Source of the DNA: Tigriopus japonicus
Lineage: Eukaryota; Arthropoda; Copepoda; Harpacticoida; Harpacticidae
Direction: 5' to 3'
Assembly (NCBI GenBank): GCA_010645155.1
Contig: JAAGOF010000185.1
Coordinates: 1,452,329-1,516,328, forward strand
DNA: 64,000 nt
Below are positions 12,232 through 28,722 of the stretch, one piece after another; the stretch's first letter is position 1, and each line of letters opens with the position of its first letter. Below the pieces are notes generated by a model. It worked only from the letters and a program-made list of their open reading frames with translations. It was not told the DNA's origin and ran no database searches. The translations under genes were made by a program, and so were the position numbers.

Positions 12232-13985
12232 GGAAATGTTTGCTGCCATGAAAGGATAGTCACCGTACTGAAAAATTCTTATCAAGTTCATATGGAAATT
12301 CCCAAACAATATGAGATATCTTTCAGACTCAGGAAACCGAAGGAAGCAACTTCGATTTAGTAAGTTTCTCAAAGTCAGGTCAAGATGAAAATTATATACC
12401 TAAAAACCTATTAAATAAAAATGATAATTTTAGATGTTTTAAAAATCTAGTCAGTACACTTTATGAGCAGATTTAGATACCTTTTGAATCGAAATCGCTG
12501 GAAAATATGTTGCTCAGCTGCCGAGTAATTTGAGTTTAACCTGTTCATTTTTGGCCAAGAAAACGAAAAACCGCTCCAAGTATACGAAAACTCAAATCTA
12601 TCATTTTTGATGTCACGATATGAAATAAACATTCTTCAGTTTTTGTATTTTGTCATAGCATGTCAAAATAATATATATAACATTTCCTAAAACACATTAA
12701 AATACATTTTTTCGAATTATGACTTTTGAGTTATGGTAAGTCCTCAATACAAATTTTATGAAATTCTAATATAAAAGGTATAAAAAGATATTTAAAAAAA
12801 TCGATTTTGGTCCAGTTTGACCATGGTCCTTCGAAAAATATCGAATTCTCACGATATATCCGTGCAACAATTTCTTTTCAATTTTCAGGTAAAAACCTAA
12901 CCTAATATACTCAAATCAAGGGATATCTCGATATAAGCAATCTCATTTGCTTGGGAGTTTGAGTCTTCATATGCCTGAAACGTTTTTTTGCCTTTTTGGT
13001 CAAAGATGGACCGGTTAAACTTACTAGGTGAGGTGAAAAGTAATTGACCGACAAAATGCAATGCTACTGCACAATATGCCTATAGTTCCTTGTACTCTGT
13101 TCATATTTAGGCATACACTTCAAATTTCAATAGATTATTGCCCTTCATTTTGTTTTGACACCTCATTGATGTTGACGTGTTTGGCATCATGTCGAAAAGG
13201 GATCAACACGATTTTCATTTTGCCTTAAAACATTACTTTTTACTAAGCAAAATGGTAAAGAAGTAAAAGAAAAGTTTGATAAATGGAATGAGATACATTT
13301 GCTCCGTCAGATCATACCATTAAATATTAGTTTTGCCCCTTTTGTGTTCTCCAAAGCTTCACTACCGAGCAAAGACGTTGTGGAAGGCCCTCGAAAACAA
13401 TTGCTGATGAAAATGAAAAAAAGTTCAGTCTAGTCTTAATATTAGCTACCAGCTCACGCACCTTCATTTTCCGGTCAGCCAGCCCGATTTCATGAAGTTT
13501 TTTGACGTTTTCATCCGTAACATCTTCAGATCCATTTTCAACATGATGCCAAACACGTCAACACCAATGAACTGTCAAAACAAAATGAAGGGCAATAATC
13601 CATTGAAATTTGAAATGAATGCCTAAATATGAATGAACTACAAGGCACTATAAGCATATTTTGCAATAGCATTGCATTTTGTCGGTCAAGGAGGTCCCCA
13701 TCTAATAAATAGATGGACCCCACCAAATAAATAACTCGATTCAAATGGTAACTAAATCTGCCCTTAATGTGTACTGACTAGATTTTTAAAAGTTAGTTTT
13801 TTTCAATAGATTTTTAGGTATATAACTTTTAATCTGGACCTGACTTTGAGAAACTCACTAAATCGAAAGTGCTCCCCTTGGTTTCAAGAGTCTGAAACAT
13901 ATCTCATGGTGTTTGGGAATTTCCATAAAAATTTAATATGCATCTTTCAATACCATGTAGTCATGCAATGCAGGGTGTAATTTCC
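12232..13985. repeat. nested long inverted repeat (foldback), outer arms
   Basis: The arms at about 12232-12497 and 13733-13985 are reverse complements at roughly 80-85% in their best part (12292-12482 against 13745-13925). Shared words include atggaaattcccaaaca, gtttctcaaagtcaggtc and aaaaatctagtcagtacac. No clear target duplication was found. A palindromic mariner remnant sits between the arms. No protein of the outer element is visible. Confidence 0.75.
13023..13706. mobile_element. palindromic mariner remnant: two 5' halves in inverted orientation
   Basis: The left half (about 13023-13440, plus strand) starts with a mariner-like end (TAGGTGAGG...AAAAGTAATTG), a leader, then MSKRDQHDF... 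and, after frame breaks, GRPSKTIADENEKK. The right half (13706 down to about 13435, minus strand) repeats the same leader at about 85-90% and then reads EDVTDENVKKLHEIGLADRK and KVRELVAN, the DNA-binding helix-turn-helix region of a mariner transposase. Both halves therefore derive from the 5' part of mariner elements, joined head to head with the catalytic part missing. Neither half is functional. Confidence 0.7.
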
Positions 13986-14944
13986 AAGGTTTTGCAAAAC
14001 AATCTGCTACCATTAATGTTAGATTAAATGCTAAGCATCAAAAACAATCATCATGTTACCTAACGCTTAAGCGGGCTAAGGGCACCTACATACTGCAAAA
14101 AGCACTGTGGAAAGCTATTGTTCCACTGACAGTTCCTTGTTTCAAATACTCTTGCTTTTTTGTTTTTTTTAAGGCAAAATCACAGTCTTCTTACCTCCTT
14201 TAAGAAAAATGGCATCACAATTTTTATGATAATGATCAATGCGGCATACATCTGGGGGCATTTGAATCTGTTTGGCTCACTGAAATTCAGTAAATTCATT
14301 TGCACTGAAAATTTGAGTGCCCACAACATCCAAAGTTTAAAAAAAAGACTTTCATCAATTGTCAACGTGACATCTTCAAAAAATCCGAATTCTTCATTCA
14401 AAACACACAAAGGTTTTATGACGAGCTCTCATTCTGGGATCAATTTGCAGTCACATTTTGCGTTTAAAATTGTTGAGCAAAATGATATTTATGAAGTATT
14501 CGGAGGCTTACATAGTGCTTTTGCCAACCTTTCAGTTCAACAAGGTTTTGTTAAGGGGTGATTATTTTATGGTTACGATGTAAGATCCTTTTTACAGTGA
14601 CGAATTAGATCTACATTTAGAATTCAAAGCAATAAAATGATTCAGAGATAGCCATTACATGGAAATCGTTCAATTTGATCCCCTATTTCATCAGTCATTT
14701 TCTAAACATTAATGATGACAAGGGCCTTGTTCGAAGCTCAGAGAGGAGAAAATGAGAGACGGATTTTCAGGTACCAATGAAGAATAAATCACCGAGCGTA
14801 GTTTTGAAACCAGCAAGAAAAATGCGATTTTTTTCGGATGTATAGTTAAGGCACTGATTGCGATTTCATCCAAATATATAGTATGCATGCATAAAAGTTG
14901 CTACAAAACTACCAAAAAGCTCACTGCATAATCCTAGGTCGAAT

Positions 14945-15629
14945 TAGAGCGCTATAATAAAAGAGTACGCGCATGTGCCATTTTGGTCCCAAGACGTCGG
15001 TTCCATTGTACTGTGGTTCTTGAGTTCGACCTGTTTGAGGCAACTTTACCTATGCACTATTTACTACCAAATTGACGCTCATGATCTCAGCTTACCTTGA
15101 AAGCATAATGTTTGACCTTAATAGCCTTTGAAGGCCAAGGCTGGCCAAAACCGTGGGTGCCGGAAGATAACCTTCTCGTTCTCCTTAAACCTCGATGCGC
15201 GTTCAAGCCCAGTGCTGCTGTGAATTGACTCGGTAATGTCAGCTCTTGATGAATCTCCACGCTGATTTGCATTCAGTTTCTTACTTTCTAGGAAAACTTA
15301 ATCTAACTAGGTACAAAATTGATTGGTGAATATTTAGAACGTCACTTGAAGCCATTAGAGCGTCTTCCTCGTGCACATTATTAGATTGTCATGTGAAATG
15401 ACTTTTTTGTTGAACAATTATCTGGCAGCCCTGGCTGGTAGCCAAAGGCTATTAAGGTCAAACATTATGCTTTCAAAGGTAAGCTGAGATCATGAGCGTC
15501 AATTTGGTAGTAAATAGTGCATAGGTAAAGTTGCCTCAAACAGGTCGAACTCAAGAACCACAGTACAATGGAACCGATGTCTTGGGACCAAAATGGCACA
15601 TGCGCGTACTCTTTTATTATAGTGCTCTA
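14945..15629. mobile_element. hAT-type foldback element with long inverted ends
   Basis: A 685-bp element whose ends are inverted repeats of about 185 bp (14945-15130 and 15443-15629), roughly 95% identical. The ends begin TAGAGC(G/A)CTATAATAAAAG. It is flanked by a perfect 8-bp duplication ggtcgaat (14937-14944 and 15630-15637). The 312-bp centre has no transposase. The 8-bp duplication and TAG start place it with hAT elements; the long arms make it a foldback. High arm identity suggests fairly recent activity or gene conversion between arms. Confidence 0.88.
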
Positions 15630-16109
15630 GGTCGAATGAAAGAGCTGAACCTCTTCTCTTCTGGTTTTTCTTTTACCACAAAATGGCGAGCGGCTTTTAG
15701 TGGAGTGATAGTATAAATTATTTTGAGCTATTTTGACATCAACTTCAAAACTAAAAAAGAAAAATCTTTCACGACAATGAAAAGATGTAAAAAATCGTTG
15801 GAAATTCGTTTTTTGATATAACTGTTGCGTTTGTCGGCTCTTTGGGGGCAAAACTGGACTATTTAAACCCAAATAACTCGGCTGCTGATGAATGTTTTTT
15901 TTGTTCAATTTAAATTCAATAGGTAACTAAATGGCCTCTACGATGGATTAGAGAGTTTATCGAAAAATGTTATAATTAAAAGATTTTTAGGTTTATATCT
16001 TTTTCCTCTGGCCCTAAACTTATTTCATTGACCGCCTTCTCCTTTTTTGAGACTTCCTCCAAGCCCGAAGAGGTCAGGTCCAAAATATTATTCACCTACA
16101 ACTTACTTT

Positions 16110-16160
16110 ACCACCCTACAAATCATTTTATTACCCTACCAATCACTTTATTTCCCTATG
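16110..16160. repeat. degenerate ~20-bp tandem repeat
   Basis: Two and a half imperfect copies of a unit like accctacaaatcattttatt. The surrounding 15.6-17.4 kb shows no gene that I can support. Confidence 0.45.
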
Positions 16161-17478
16161 AATGAATCATGTCTCTACTAATACATCTCAGACGCACAAT
16201 AACTTGCACGTCTGAAGCCCCCGTCTCATTGACGGAGAATGATCCACAGAGGAAGTCGTGGTAGGATTTTATACCATGGCACTGAGTAGCCAACACACCA
16301 ACTGATGTACTTGAGCTGAACGGAGCTTGCTCCTAATACCGGTATTGAGTAAGCAAAGCCAGGAACCTCTCACCACAGGACGCGAACTTCAGCTGACGCG
16401 AAGCCCAATGAGGCCCTTAAAACTGTGCGGCTCTGCAGTGAATTTGAATGAAATTGCCAAAAGACGATAAAGTAAGGTGTTTGATAGCAAACATCACTAC
16501 AGAACAAAGTTACAGCATGATATAGCGCTCCTTTTCCTGCCATTAATTTCTATACTGATGTTTTCTGTTCTCCGGAATTAGTCGAAACTGAGCTGCTTCA
16601 GATCAATGTCTCGCGGAAAACTGAGAATGGATCTCAATTAAACGCATGTATTACTTGAATATAATAATACCAGCTTCAGACAACGGGTTCAATTATACAC
16701 GGATGAAGTTTCATGAAAATTGAGCGTGTTTTTGGAAAACTGTGGCCCTGTTATTAACAATGAAACTTACACCCAAAGCATCCACACTCTTCCCCATAAA
16801 AACATCATTTCTAGTCATTATTTTACCGTCTGAAATGCTTGAAGTCCATTAGATACCAAATATCAACATTTTGACAGGCCAAACCGAGAGGAAGCGCAAT
16901 ATTGAACAAATTATTCATCAACTTATAGTTGAATTGTTGATGATTCCCTCTGAATGATTATTCATGCAGAATGAAGTGAAGAACAGATCACCTTCATAGA
17001 GCACCATATTCTTTACTTTGATAGTGTTGTTAGGTACTTATAATCTGAAACCATTGGTATTTCAGGATAAGTAGAACAGGGTTGATAATGAGTGATGAAC
17101 GTGATTCACCCAAGAGTGGGTTGCATTTAATTATCTCTAAATTATCTCTTAGAGACAGATACACATACCAGAATGATGTCTAGACAATTTATTCACTGAT
17201 TTATTATGAAATATTGAATATTGAGTCCATAACACTCGCCTATCGCTCAGTCCATAGGGCCTCATTGGGCTCTCAAAAGCAACAACAAACAGCTGTCTTC
17301 GCATCCTCTTCTGTAAGTATATCCATGGCAAAGCATGCTAGTTGGATAGTACGAATGTCCGTGGTTGAACTGATTTTCAGGGTTGAAAAATTGTAACGGA
17401 AGTCCCAAAAAGGATAAGTTGGTCAACAAAATACCATATGCACCCACAAATGAAGGGAGGAATGGTCAAGATCCGACA

Positions 17479-17587
17479 TCACTCGTTTCATTTTGATTGA
17501 CGCCCCTCGGGCTGACGCCCTCGAGTNNNNNNNNNNNNNTCACTCGTTTCATTTTAATTGACCCCCCTCGGGCTGACGCCCTCGGGT
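17479..17587. repeat. direct repeat interrupted by a 13-N gap
   Basis: Two 48-bp copies (17479-17526 and 17540-17587), differing at about three positions, flank the N run at 17527-17539. Each contains ctcgggctgacgccctcg, itself partly palindromic. The gap is most likely a collapsed tandem array. Confidence 0.85.
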
Positions 17588-17831
17588 CGCCAATAAAATG
17601 AAACTCCCTCCGCCGGATTTTGGCCATTACTCCCTTCCTTTGCAGGTGCATAAATAGTATTAATACAATAAAAGTAAAGTTGTTCCCCATTGAATATTGG
17701 GTCCAAAAACTAGCAAGATGTCTTTCGGTATTTTGATTCAAACCTTCTCGTCATTATCATTATTATTATTGCTAACCTCTTAGTCCAGAGAAATTTAAAG
17801 GTTCTTAGTATGGGAGATTTATCATCTTGTC

Positions 17832-18078
17832 CAGGGGTAGGCAAACGGTGGGCCGCGGCCCACATGTGGGTCCAAGGGTAGTCGTTGGTGGGCCCAGGAG
17901 CTATGGGAAATGTCCAAAATAGTGAGCCCTGAGCCATTCATGGTACACACTCGTGGGCCCAAAGCTCCTAAATCATTGAATGGTGGGCCCATGAACCTTC
18001 CAGCATCTGTTTGGTGGGCCCAGACCTCATAAAGTTAGATTTGGTGGGCCTTGACCCAAAAGCGGTTGCCGACCCCTG
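17832..18078 (+). mobile_element. hAT-type non-autonomous element, copy A
   Basis: A 247-bp element. Its ends are CAGGGGTAGGCAAACGG and, as complement of the right end, CAGGGGTCGGCAACCGC. The flanking octamers atcttgtc (17824-17831) and atctagtc (18079-18086) match at 7 of 8. The interior is a series of ggtgggccc blocks. CAGGGGTCGGCAA-type ends with 8-bp duplications are well known for hAT families. The same family recurs at 63711-63959 in the opposite orientation. Confidence 0.88.
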
Positions 18079-18307
18079 ATCTAGTCGATAAAGTTGAATT
18101 TGTATTCATCCTTAAAAGATATCATTCTGAAAGATTTGAACAATAGGAACATACAGTATGTTGATTCCATTTCTTTGCAACTCATGCTTTTGATATTTAT
18201 GAAAGTTAGGTAACTTTACATAATTGATTACACACCTTAGCACATATATCTAAACAGAAAACCATCATCATAATACTATTATTCTCATTCATGGCCAACT
18301 CTTAATT

Positions 18308-24182
<5,875 letters not shown>

Positions 24183-24558
24183 ACTGATCGATGTAATGTT
24201 AATATTTGTATGATGTTTTTAGGTATTCTGATTCATGTTTGAAGAAAGATGGAACTTTCATTGTCGACTGACTACAGTACAGTACATCTTCCATCGTCCT
24301 CGTCCCCTCTCTTGCCTTACTCTTCCTGATTGGAAGTACTAGAAAGTCGTCGCTGGCTCGACAGCCCCTTTCGTTCCAAAAAGAAGGAGAAAGGCCGCTT
24401 GTGAAGGCCATTTGGTGTTGCTACTAGAAGAAAGATCGTGCCAGGCACGCTTATGCACAAATTGCAAGCCCACTTGGGTCACAATCTTTATTTGTTGAAA
24501 GAGATCTTTGGAATTTTAAGTAATATCATTTATTTCCCAATTTTGACATGCCAAGCGA
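24183..24558. other. 5' region of NALCN and 3' region of the upstream minus-strand gene
   Basis: The 376 bases between the two minus-strand genes must hold the NALCN 5' leader and promoter, plus the 3' UTR of the armadillo-like gene. An AATAAA on the minus strand at 24529-24534 serves the latter. I see no other feature. Confidence 0.6.
24529..24534 (-). terminator. polyadenylation signal AATAAA of the armadillo-like gene
   Basis: AATAAA on the minus strand begins 24 bases past the stop codon at 24559-24561, giving a very short 3' UTR. This supports the stop and shows that the ORF is a terminal coding exon. Confidence 0.6.
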
Positions 24559-25314
24559 TCATTTTAACTCCTCTGGCATGTTGAGTGTAGAAAAATCGAA
24601 TTCGTTTTTGTGCTCGATTTCAATATTCGTCTTGGCTTCCTGAATGATCAGATGATTTTCGTTGGTGTTAAAATTGTTATCGTTGATGCAGGACTTGACA
24701 AACTCAACGAACTTGTTGTAAACTTGAAGTGTTTGAGGACGTTCCGAATAGGTACCATGTCTGGAAGACAAATTAGCTACGAGCCGCCATGCTTGATGCC
24801 TCACATTCGGATTGGTATTACTCAACGCCAATCGGATAATGTTCTGACAAGCCTGGCAGTTATTTAAGGGCATATCCTGATGTTCCCAAGGCGAAAAGAA
24901 CATGAGATAGTCGATTCCCTTAGGGTTGCTCGATATATTTAGCAGAAGAATGGTCACGAAGCGTTGCTCTTCAGGGCAGAGGTTATCGAATTGGTGGCAG
25001 TATTTCAGGATCACATGGGAGCGATCGTTCATGAGCAAGGTGAAGAAATTGGATCGCATTGCACAAATACACAAGAGACGGACAAATTTGAGGCGAAGAC
25101 CCTCGGAGCCTTGCACATTGAGGACTCGGTCCATGAGATCCAGGATACTTTGGTCCAAACACCAATCGGAATCAGACGAGTAAATGTAGGACCTCAATTG
25201 AGCTATTTCAGTTTGGAATTGATCCATGATCCCTTGGTTCATCTGACACTCTTTCTTGAACAAGCGGAAACTATCCGAAGCCACCATATGATCAGCATAA
25301 GAATAGAGCTTCAT
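24559..25314 (-). CDS. armadillo/PUL-like helical repeat protein, uncharacterised
   Basis: A single uninterrupted ORF of 251 aa starting at an ATG in a good context (caaaATGa). The protein is predicted all-helical, with regularly spaced Leu-rich stretches (LRLKFVRLLCICAMRSNFF, EEQRFVTILLLNISSNP, NPNVRHQAWRLVANLSS) like ARM/HEAT repeats. The best guess is the PUL-type armadillo fold found at the C-terminus of PLAA (ubiquitin/p97 pathway) or another ARM protein, but I cannot name a family. There is no signal peptide or membrane segment. The frame stays open for several codons before the ATG, and a ttag lies close by, so the start could instead be an internal exon. It lies 376 bp upstream of NALCN on the same strand. 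That it is coding is fairly sure; its function is unknown. Confidence 0.7.
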   Translation of the reverse strand: MKLYSYADHMVASDSFRLFKKECQMNQGIMDQFQTEIAQLRSYIYSSDSDWCLDQSILDLMDRVLNVQGSEGLRLKFVRLLCICAMRSNFFTLLMNDRSHVILKYCHQFDNLCPEEQRFVTILLLNISSNPKGIDYLMFFSPWEHQDMPLNNCQACQNIIRLALSNTNPNVRHQAWRLVANLSSRHGTYSERPQTLQVYNKFVEFVKSCINDNNFNTNENHLIIQEAKTNIEIEHKNEFDFSTLNMPEELK

Positions 25315-27360
25315 TTTGCACTCAAATGAACTAAAGGCAGTGTTTGGTGACGACTGTGGCGAGCAAAGGAGCTAACTGATCAGATTGTCCTGAGGACAGA
25401 CAAGGAAGCAGGAAAGGTAACTGATTATGGTTTATGTTCCTTCTCCTCCCTCCTTGATATGTTTTGTCTGTGTGTGTGTGCGACTATGCCTATTGCATTT
25501 AGGCATGCAGACCAAGTTCTGCAGAGGCATGTTGGTCGTTGCTCGATCCCATTGGAATCAGGGTGCCCTGAGACTGGGTTCAAAAAAGAGCAAAACAAAT
25601 ACGCGGCAGCCAGGTTCATAATTTAATTTATTCCTAAGACAGCTCAGTCATAATGATATCATATTATAGGCTATAGGGGAGGGGCTTAGTCCTCTTTGAC
25701 ATTCAGACACCAATCCAAAATACTTGGATTCTGAAAAAGAAGAAGAAAACAATTGTCAAATACATTTTGGGTATCCACGGCCTCTGCGGCTTGTTCAATT
25801 TAATGCTCTAACTGAAAGGATATTTTTCCCATTATAGTATCCTCTACAGTTGACCGAATGCAATGCGCCGGTGCAATGAAGGAAAACGGTTACGTTAATA
25901 GTTTCTTTTCACGGCCTTGATGGTGAGCGTTCACCGTCCGGCGGTTGTTGAACTAGTCGATTTTGGTAGCGGTGTTTGCGAAATGTCGATTGCACAATTG
26001 TTTTTGCGTAGCAAGAGCTGAGAAGGTGTTCATGAGGATGATAATGATGATGATGATGATGATGCATCATGATTTATAAAGACCGCTGCAGATGCACATG
26101 GCTTTGGTTCTGAGACGAAAGGAGCCGACTTCTCCTACTACTACTTGTTCTTTCACAAGACTCGGACAAATGTCACATGTGGAAAATGAACAATCGAACG
26201 ATTGGAATGACTGACAGGCAGGACGAAAGAAAAGAGGGGCTTTTTGTCACTTACGTTTAATTTAGTTAGCTAGTAGAGTCCGGTTGGGTCGAGTTCCATC
26301 TTGGTGGATTTTTGGCGGGGTTTTGTACGGAGGACTCGAAATGTCAACCAACCCAGAGATCTCTCAGAATGGAAATGAAGCACTTTTCAGGTCGTCGCTC
26401 CTTCTCGTTTTAGAGTTTTGTGTGCGTGTGTGTGAGTGAGGATGAATGTAGAATGTAGTAATGTGTGGCGAGTGTCTCTCGTGCCTCAGCTCGCCGTCTT
26501 CTTCGCCTTACTCTTCTTCTCCAAGTTCTTCTACCCCTGATTCGGTAAAGTGATCAGAAAATTAGGCCACCACTTCTCCCGCTCGTACTTCTCGTGGTTC
26601 TGCTTCGTCTTCTTCTCCGATCTCCAGGAGGACCACTTCCACGACCATTTTCTACTCCTCAAGCCTCCAATCCAATGTGTACTAGAGTGACTTAAGAACG
26701 GATCGCAGGTCGACGACTGGATGGGGTGTGAGTGTGTGAAATACAGGGGAGAAAGTTGGAAAGGAGCCCGACTTGACTCACACCACTGGCATCACCAGGC
26801 TCATCCATCTATCCATTGTACCTAAACACAAGCACACACTCACACACACACACACCTTCCAATGCCGCACATCACCGGGCCTTAACTTGGACTCGAACCA
26901 TTGCTCCGGCACCACAAGTATCCTGAAAAGAGATGTGAATGAACTGTGGAATCATTAGCAGTATCTGACCTGGAAGTAGTAAGAGAGGGAATCGTCGGAG
27001 CAGTCGGGGTTGAGGTGTGCACAGGTGGATGGATGATGATGGTGATGATGATGCCATGAGGTATCCTACCATTTGGTGAACATCAGTCCACCAAAGGATT
27101 TCCCCACATGGCAAACCAACCAATCTCAAAACGACGAGGAAAAACAAGTAGGAAGGTATTTCGGGTGGGAGTTTGGTGGTTCTGTTACTCGATAGATATG
27201 AACTTCTCAAGTCTGACGAGAGTTCGAATGTTAAGAAACCGGGAATCGAGAGAATTGGTCATGCATTGTCATGAGCATCAGAGAAAAAAGGGATGGTGGT
27301 GGTTGATGATGGTGGCGGTGAGTACCCTCCTCCTCTCGTATCCATCACATGTGCCTGGGC
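25315..27360. other. intergenic region with simple repeats
   Basis: About 2 kb without a supported gene. It contains an ATG trinucleotide run at about 26044-26064, a CA-rich run at 26826-26855 and GATGGT runs near 27030 and 27300. A short plus-strand frame MSTNPEISQNGNEALF at 26341 precedes cag/gtcg, but no following exon could be joined, so I did not call it. Confidence 0.5.
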
Positions 27361-27657
27361 CTAAACGGATACGGGGTTAATGTCTGCTTTAGAATGAGAC
27401 ACGCGCTCTTTGGTGTAGGGAAGATTCATAATAGCCTCCTCCTCCTCCTTGCTCAAAACGAGAACTTGAAGTACGAAGCCTGGTTCTTGACCTAAAGTTT
27501 CACCATGATCAGGCAGTTTGGAGAAAGAGCGAAAACAGAATCCAGCCAGGTCATTGAACATGAGAGCCTCAACGCTGTGGAAAGTGAAACTTTCCACTGG
27601 AAGGAGAATGAGACACCTCTCTAACGAAACCTGAGGCAAGTCATCCAAGACAATCAT
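27361..27657 (-). CDS. orphan 98-aa ORF, uncertain
   Basis: An intronless frame of 98 aa starting ATG in aagcaATGa. Composition is protein-like, with alternating hydrophobic and charged residues and a run of four Glu (EEEE, codons gag). It has no signal peptide or membrane segment, and I recognise no family. It could be a small gene, a terminal exon of a gene lying further upstream on the minus strand, or a chance ORF. It is the only frame in 25.3-28.7 kb whose composition looks coding. Confidence 0.35.
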   Translation of the reverse strand: MIVLDDLPQVSLERCLILLPVESFTFHSVEALMFNDLAGFCFRSFSKLPDHGETLGQEPGFVLQVLVLSKEEEEAIMNLPYTKERVSHSKADINPVSV

Positions 27658-28722
27658 TGCTTGAAAACTGTTTCAATCCATTGATTCGATATTCCCAAAG
27701 TACCAATTTCATCGTGAATAATATCTGACTGTCTAACCATGAACGTATTGCGTACCATTCGATAGCAAAAACTCTTCAAACGTTTAACAACATTGTTTTA
27801 TTTCGCTTAACCCATCTACGTCTACCGTGATTATGACAGATCCTGGGTAAGATAAGTATGGACGAATGTGGTGCCGGGATTGGAACTTTCGGCAAATTGC
27901 TCTTGCGACATTCTGCCATGCCTTTGAGTCAGAACATGAGGATAATAAAGCGGAAAATGCTGGAATGTCCTGCTACGCACAAAAACAAAATGTTTTGTTT
28001 TAAGGCTCGTTGTGGTATTCCTGATTTCGGCAAAGAAATAGCATATTTTGACTTGTTACATTTGTGAACTGTCAAACAAGTTGCAAGTCGTGTTATCTTG
28101 CAAAGGCCATGTGTTGATGGCAATAAGAATATAGCATTGTGTAACACTACAAGTTAGAATCATTTGGAGATATCACAAACAAAGGAAGGACCTTTTAAAT
28201 TGCGTGCGGGAGAGTCAATTCGAATAAGAATAACGTTGAGTTCCAAAACCTTCAAAGAGTTTATTTTAAGGATGTACAAAACTGAAAACTTGAATGCATT
28301 CAATTCAAAAAATCCCAAATGCGGTACTTTTCATCCTTGAAAATTTAAGCTTATGTAACCAGATAGCCAAAGAATCGGTCTAAAACCAGCTTTCTGTCAT
28401 GATAGGGCTGACAATCAACATCATGTAGTTTTTTGTATATTTCGTGAAATGTAGACATACAAAGTTGGATATATGGAAGAGTTATGCACTACATGTATTT
28501 TTCGGTCAGTGGTGAAGTTGCGCTAAAATCAAGCCTGGGTTTCTAAATTGGTTTCCAATGTTTCCATGTTTTCCATGGAGTCACCCTGTGTTGTCATTGT
28601 CCACATCACTACTTTAAAGTCAACAAAATAGTACAACGAAACTGGGAATTCGTCAAGTGCCAAGCAAGAAGAGTGGCATGCCATTCATAACGGCTTGGAG
28701 ACCATTTTGAGTGTTGTTCAAC
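27658..28722. other. intergenic region upstream of VPS33B
   Basis: About 1 kb with no supported gene or repeat. The promoter and 5' leader of VPS33B must lie near its right edge. Confidence 0.5.

Noticed and set aside
14160..14561. 133-aa plus-strand ORF between two foldback elements
   Set aside because: No family resemblance, AT-rich codons, located in transposon debris; probably chance or a decayed element.
28711..28722. GTG-started extension of VPS33B
   Set aside because: Adds only four residues; the ATG at 28723 aligns with the family N-terminus.
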